NCBI GenBank assembly: GCA_035541995.1 | Contig: DATKMG010000455.1 | Coordinates: 1 to 8,787, forward strand | Source: DATKMG01 sp035541995 | Lineage (GTDB): Bacteria; Acidobacteriota; Terriglobia; Versatilivoradales; Versatilivoraceae | Length of the DNA stretch: 8,787 bases | Reading direction: 5' to 3' | Shown: piece by piece, positions 6,928 through 8,787 of the stretch | How positions within the stretch are numbered: position 1 is the first letter of the stretch | Layout: every line of letters begins with the position of its first letter | Made by a program: the position numbers and the translations under genes | The notes under the pieces: generated by a model | The model's database searches: none | What the model saw: the letters and a program-made list of their open reading frames with translations, nothing else | Told to the model about the DNA's origin: nothing

Positions 6928-7061
6928 ACGACGAAATTGAGCAAGCCAAGGAGTTTTCCAAGCGGGCTGGCGACAGGAACCTTTGGCATGGCGCCACCTT
7001 TTACGACCACGTCCTGTCCCGGAGAATCTGGCAGTTTGACAAATCTGAATTCATAAAGTGA
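6924..7061 (+). other. Open -1 frame continuing from accB; possible frameshift extension or remnant small gene
   Basis: Reading in the -1 frame from the accB 3' end gives 45 codons from CTG (6924) to TGA (7059-7061). The peptide contains IEQAKEFSKRAGDRNLWHG and ends IWQFDKSEFIK. It has a protein-like mix of charged and aromatic residues and GC-rich third positions (29 of 43 codons counted from the GAC at 6930). No ATG, GTG or TTG start precedes it in frame; access would need a rare start or a -1 shift at A-AAA-AAG (6917-6923). AccB is complete without it. It might be a programmed extension, a sequence error in the A-run, a decayed gene, or chance. I do not recognise a family. Confidence 0.25.
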
Positions 7062-7064
7062 AAC
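7036..7064 (+). promoter_or_regulatory. Possible accC promoter
   Basis: A perfect TTGACA (7036-7041) sits about 100 nt before accC. At 17-nt spacing the -10 would be TGAAAC (7059-7064), only 3 of 6 matches. It is worth noting only because the accB-accC gap is long. Confidence 0.2.
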
Positions 7065-7074
7065 TCGATCTTTT

Positions 7075-7100
7075 GTCCGCAGGACGTACCGATTGCGGAC
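7075..7100 (+). other. Inverted repeat in the accC leader
   Basis: GTCCGCA (7075-7081) and TGCGGAC (7094-7100) are perfectly complementary around a 12-nt loop, ending 41 nt before accC. accC lacks a visible Shine-Dalgarno sequence (the bases before the ATG are TTCTGACTCC), so leader structure could matter for its expression. A 7-bp stem can arise by chance. Confidence 0.3.
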
Positions 7101-7141
7101 GTAGCTTCCCAAGCCACATTTAGCTGGCGCCTTCTGACTCC

Positions 7142-8476
7142 ATGTTCAAAAAGGTCCTGATTGCTAACCGAGGAGAGATTGCGCTTCGGGTTATTTTTGC
7201 CTGTAAGGAACTCGGCATTCAGACTGTGGCCATTTTCTCTGAGGCAGACCGGAATTCCCTCCATGTGCGGTTTGCCGATGAAGCCGTCTGCGTGGGGCCG
7301 GCCAAAAGCAGTGAGAGCTACTTGAAGATACCGGGCGTAATTAGTGCCGCTGAAATCACCAATGTTGACGCTATTCACCCCGGTTATGGGTTCCTCTCGG
7401 AAAATGCTTATTTTGCCGAGGTGTGCGAGGCCTGCCACATCAAGTTCATAGGCCCGCCTCCCAACATCATTCGACTCATGGGCGACAAGGCCCGAGCTCT
7501 GACGGCCATGGGGAAGGCCGGACTCTCAATATTACCTGGAAGTAATGGGATCGTCGGTTCGGCTCAAGACGCCGTCTCCGTGGCCGAGGACATCGGATAC
7601 CCCGTGATGATCAAAGCCTCCGCCGGTGGAGGTGGCCGCGGGATGAGGGTTGCCCGGAATCAGGCCGAATTGTCTTCGCATTTTCCCACAGCTCAGAATG
7701 AGGCCCGGCAGGCCTTCGGTGTTCCTGACCTGTATATTGAGAAGTATATCGAGAAACCTCGCCACATCGAATTCCAGGTGATGGGCGACAATTACGGGAA
7801 AGTCGTCCACTTTGGGGAACGAGAATGCACGATCCAGCGCCGACATCAGAAGTTGGTGGAGGAATCTCCTTCGGTGGTCGTCTCCGAAGAACTGCGTGAG
7901 AAAATGGGCTCGCAAGTAGAAAAGGCTCTCAGTTCGGTCGGGTATTCCAACGCCGGGACTGTCGAGTTCCTTGTGGACGAGTCCTTGAAGTTCTACTTTA
8001 TGGAGATGAATACTCGAATCCAGGTGGAACATCCAGTTACTGAAATGGTAACCGGGGTTGACCTGGTGAAGTTGCAGATCATGATCGCAGCCGGCGCTAA
8101 ACTCCACTTTGAAGAGCATCTCAAACCGCGAGGGCACAGCATTGAATGCCGGATCAATGCAGAGGACCCGTTCTCCCTGATTCCTTGTCCCGGCAAGATC
8201 ACATCCTTTAACGTTCCAGGCGGGAACGGTGTGCGTGTGGAAACGGCCGCATATTCCGAATACGTTGTTTCCCCTTATTATGATTCGCTGATCGCAAAGT
8301 TGGTCGTTCATGCGAACTCCCGACCTGAAGCTATCAAACGGATGGAACGGGCTCTGGAAACTTTCATCATTGAAGGAATCAAAACCAGCATCCCACTGCA
8401 CCAGAAAATCATCCGGGATCCAGACTTCCATGCTGGGACATTTAGCACTGCCTTCATGCAACGATACCTGGCTTAA
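7142..8476 (+). CDS. accC: Biotin carboxylase subunit of acetyl-CoA carboxylase (AccC)
   Basis: ATP-dependent carboxylation of the biotin on AccB using bicarbonate; cytoplasmic. It has 444 residues, close to the E. coli enzyme (449). The start MFKKVLIANRGEIALR is the invariant family N-terminus. Catalytic and binding residues are present: Lys116 (GDKARA), Lys158 before the Gly-rich loop ASAGGGGRGMR (159-169), His208, Lys237 in RRHQKLVEE, Glu275 and Glu288 (metal ligands), and Asn290 and Arg292 in the signature EMNTRIQVEHPVTE, plus Arg337 in ECRINAEDP. The domain order is N-terminal BC domain (about 1-110), ATP-grasp (about 115-320), C-terminal BC domain (about 333-440). Nothing suggests inactivation. 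The 214-nt separation from accB is larger than usual for this pair. Confidence 0.97.
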   Translation: MFKKVLIANRGEIALRVIFACKELGIQTVAIFSEADRNSLHVRFADEAVCVGPAKSSESYLKIPGVISAAEITNVDAIHPGYGFLSENAYFAEVCEACHIKFIGPPPNIIRLMGDKARALTAMGKAGLSILPGSNGIVGSAQDAVSVAEDIGYPVMIKASAGGGGRGMRVARNQAELSSHFPTAQNEARQAFGVPDLYIEKYIEKPRHIEFQVMGDNYGKVVHFGERECTIQRRHQKLVEESPSVVVSEELREKMGSQVEKALSSVGYSNAGTVEFLVDESLKFYFMEMNTRIQVEHPVTEMVTGVDLVKLQIMIAAGAKLHFEEHLKPRGHSIECRINAEDPFSLIPCPGKITSFNVPGGNGVRVETAAYSEYVVSPYYDSLIAKLVVHANSRPEAIKRMERALETFIIEGIKTSIPLHQKIIRDPDFHAGTFSTAFMQRYLA

Positions 8477-8479
8477 TGG

Positions 8480-8514
8480 AATTATGAATTCTGAATTCCG
8501 GAATCCGGAAGATG
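8480..8514 (+). repeat. Heptamer repeat block A (5' side of accC-thiE spacer)
   Basis: Directly after the accC stop, five degenerate units of period 7 follow one another: AATTATG, AATTCTG, AATTCCG, GAATCCG, GAAGATG. Positions 8484-8498 form an imperfect inverted repeat (14 of 15) with positions 8627-8641 of block B. The block also contains the 10-bp palindrome ATTCCGGAAT. Confidence 0.6.
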
Positions 8515-8538
8515 GGAGCAAAAGGGACGAATGTTCCG

Positions 8539-8563
8539 CGAGGGGGTCGAGGTTCCGCCCTCG
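8539..8563 (+). other. Hairpin inside the accC-thiE spacer
   Basis: CGAGGG (8539-8544) pairs with CCCTCG (8558-8563), and GG/CC may add two more pairs past a bulged G. No T-run follows, so a standard terminator is unlikely, although it could still mark the 3' end of the accC transcript. Confidence 0.35.
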
Positions 8564-8613
8564 GCAGGGTTCCCGTAGATTGAGTTCCGGTTGCTGCCAA
8601 CGCTTAGATTAGC

Positions 8614-8669
8614 AGCTCAGAACTCAGAACTCAGAATTCATCCTTCATCCCTCAGACTTCACCCTTACA
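8614..8669 (+). repeat. Heptamer repeat block B (before thiE)
   Basis: Eight consecutive units of period 7 can be laid out: AGCTCAG, AACTCAG, AACTCAG, AATTCAT, CCTTCAT, CCCTCAG, ACTTCAC, CCTTACA. The core is Y-T-C-A at positions 3-6 of the unit. The block resembles the short tandem heptamer repeats known between genes in some bacteria. It occupies the place where a thiE ribosome binding site would normally be. Confidence 0.65.
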
Positions 8670-8679
8670 ATGTCAATCT

Positions 8680-8787
8680 ATGAGACTGAAGCTTCCTCCG
8701 CTATATCCCATCATTGATCTCACCACCTGTCCCCTTCCCATCCGGGAAGTAATGGAAATCCTGGCAGCTTCCAGCATAAACATTATT
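8680..8787 (+). CDS. thiE: Probable thiamine-phosphate synthase, N-terminal fragment (runs off window)
   Basis: Thirty-six codons from ATG at 8680 stay open to the window end. The peptide begins MRLKLPPLYPIIDLTTCP and continues with a helix-like stretch ending SSINII. The pattern 'LPPLYPIIDLT... EILAASSINII' matches the first beta strand and helix of ThiE TIM barrels (typically L-Y-x-I-T-D). ThiE joins the pyrimidine and thiazole precursors of thiamine. No Shine-Dalgarno sequence is visible before the ATG, and no other start lies close upstream in this frame. The call rests on one short segment, so it is tentative. Confidence 0.6.
   Translation, partial: MRLKLPPLYPIIDLTTCPLPIREVMEILAASSINII

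Noticed and set aside
6888..7112. Minus-strand open frame across the accB-accC gap
   Set aside because: It overlaps the conserved accB end, has no ribosome binding site that I can see, and is explained as the antisense of the plus-strand open frame described above.
7532..8521. Long open frame (329 codons) on the minus strand opposite accC
   Set aside because: It is the antisense shadow of a highly conserved gene; the composition is Phe/His-rich as expected for such shadows, and accC accounts for the sequence.

Overview
The window carries the core of a type IV pilus (T4P) machinery operon, followed by the biotin carboxyl carrier and biotin carboxylase genes of acetyl-CoA carboxylase, and the first codons of a probable thiamine-phosphate synthase gene. 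All genes lie on the plus strand. GC content is moderate. The secretin has two AMIN domains and a very long proline-rich linker, and it is followed by a Roadblock/LC7 gene. Together these suggest a Gram-negative (diderm) bacterium outside the Gammaproteobacteria, with Acidobacteriota or a deltaproteobacterial-type lineage as the best guess. That assignment is inferred from gene content and style; no marker gene here proves it.

Region 1 (2-6113) is a tightly packed pilM-pilN-pilO-pilP-pilQ-Roadblock cluster. pilM is cut at its 5' end by the window edge. pilM and pilN abut, pilN and pilO are 30 nt apart, pilO/pilP overlap by 4 nt (ATGA), pilP/pilQ overlap by 11 nt, and the Roadblock gene begins 19 nt after pilQ. 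PilM (cytoplasmic actin-like protein), PilN and PilO (inner-membrane bitopic proteins) and PilP (periplasmic) form the alignment complex that connects the pilus motor to the outer-membrane secretin PilQ. The Roadblock protein is a candidate regulator, or a GTPase-partner-type protein, tied to this machine by position.

Region 2 (6114-6429) is a 316-nt gap without a convincing gene. It holds a small stem-loop after the Roadblock stop codon, a roughly 100-nt C-rich/G-poor tract that could serve Rho-dependent termination, a good sigma70-like promoter (TTGTCT-17-TATACT), and a perfect 10-bp hairpin directly against the accB ribosome binding site.

Region 3 (6430-8476) contains accB and accC, both with all expected catalytic motifs. 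They are separated by an unusually long 214-nt gap. The first part of this gap is an open frame that joins accB in the -1 frame across an A-rich heptamer and could be a cryptic extension, a lost small gene, or chance. The rest holds a possible promoter and a hairpin before accC.

Region 4 (8477-8787) is a 203-nt spacer bounded by two 7-bp-period repeat blocks in inverted orientation, followed by the start of a thiE-like gene that runs off the window. I see no phage, transposase, CRISPR, tRNA or rRNA. The most unusual items are the repeat-bounded spacer, the accB/accC junction, the accB leader hairpin and the Roadblock gene in the pil operon.
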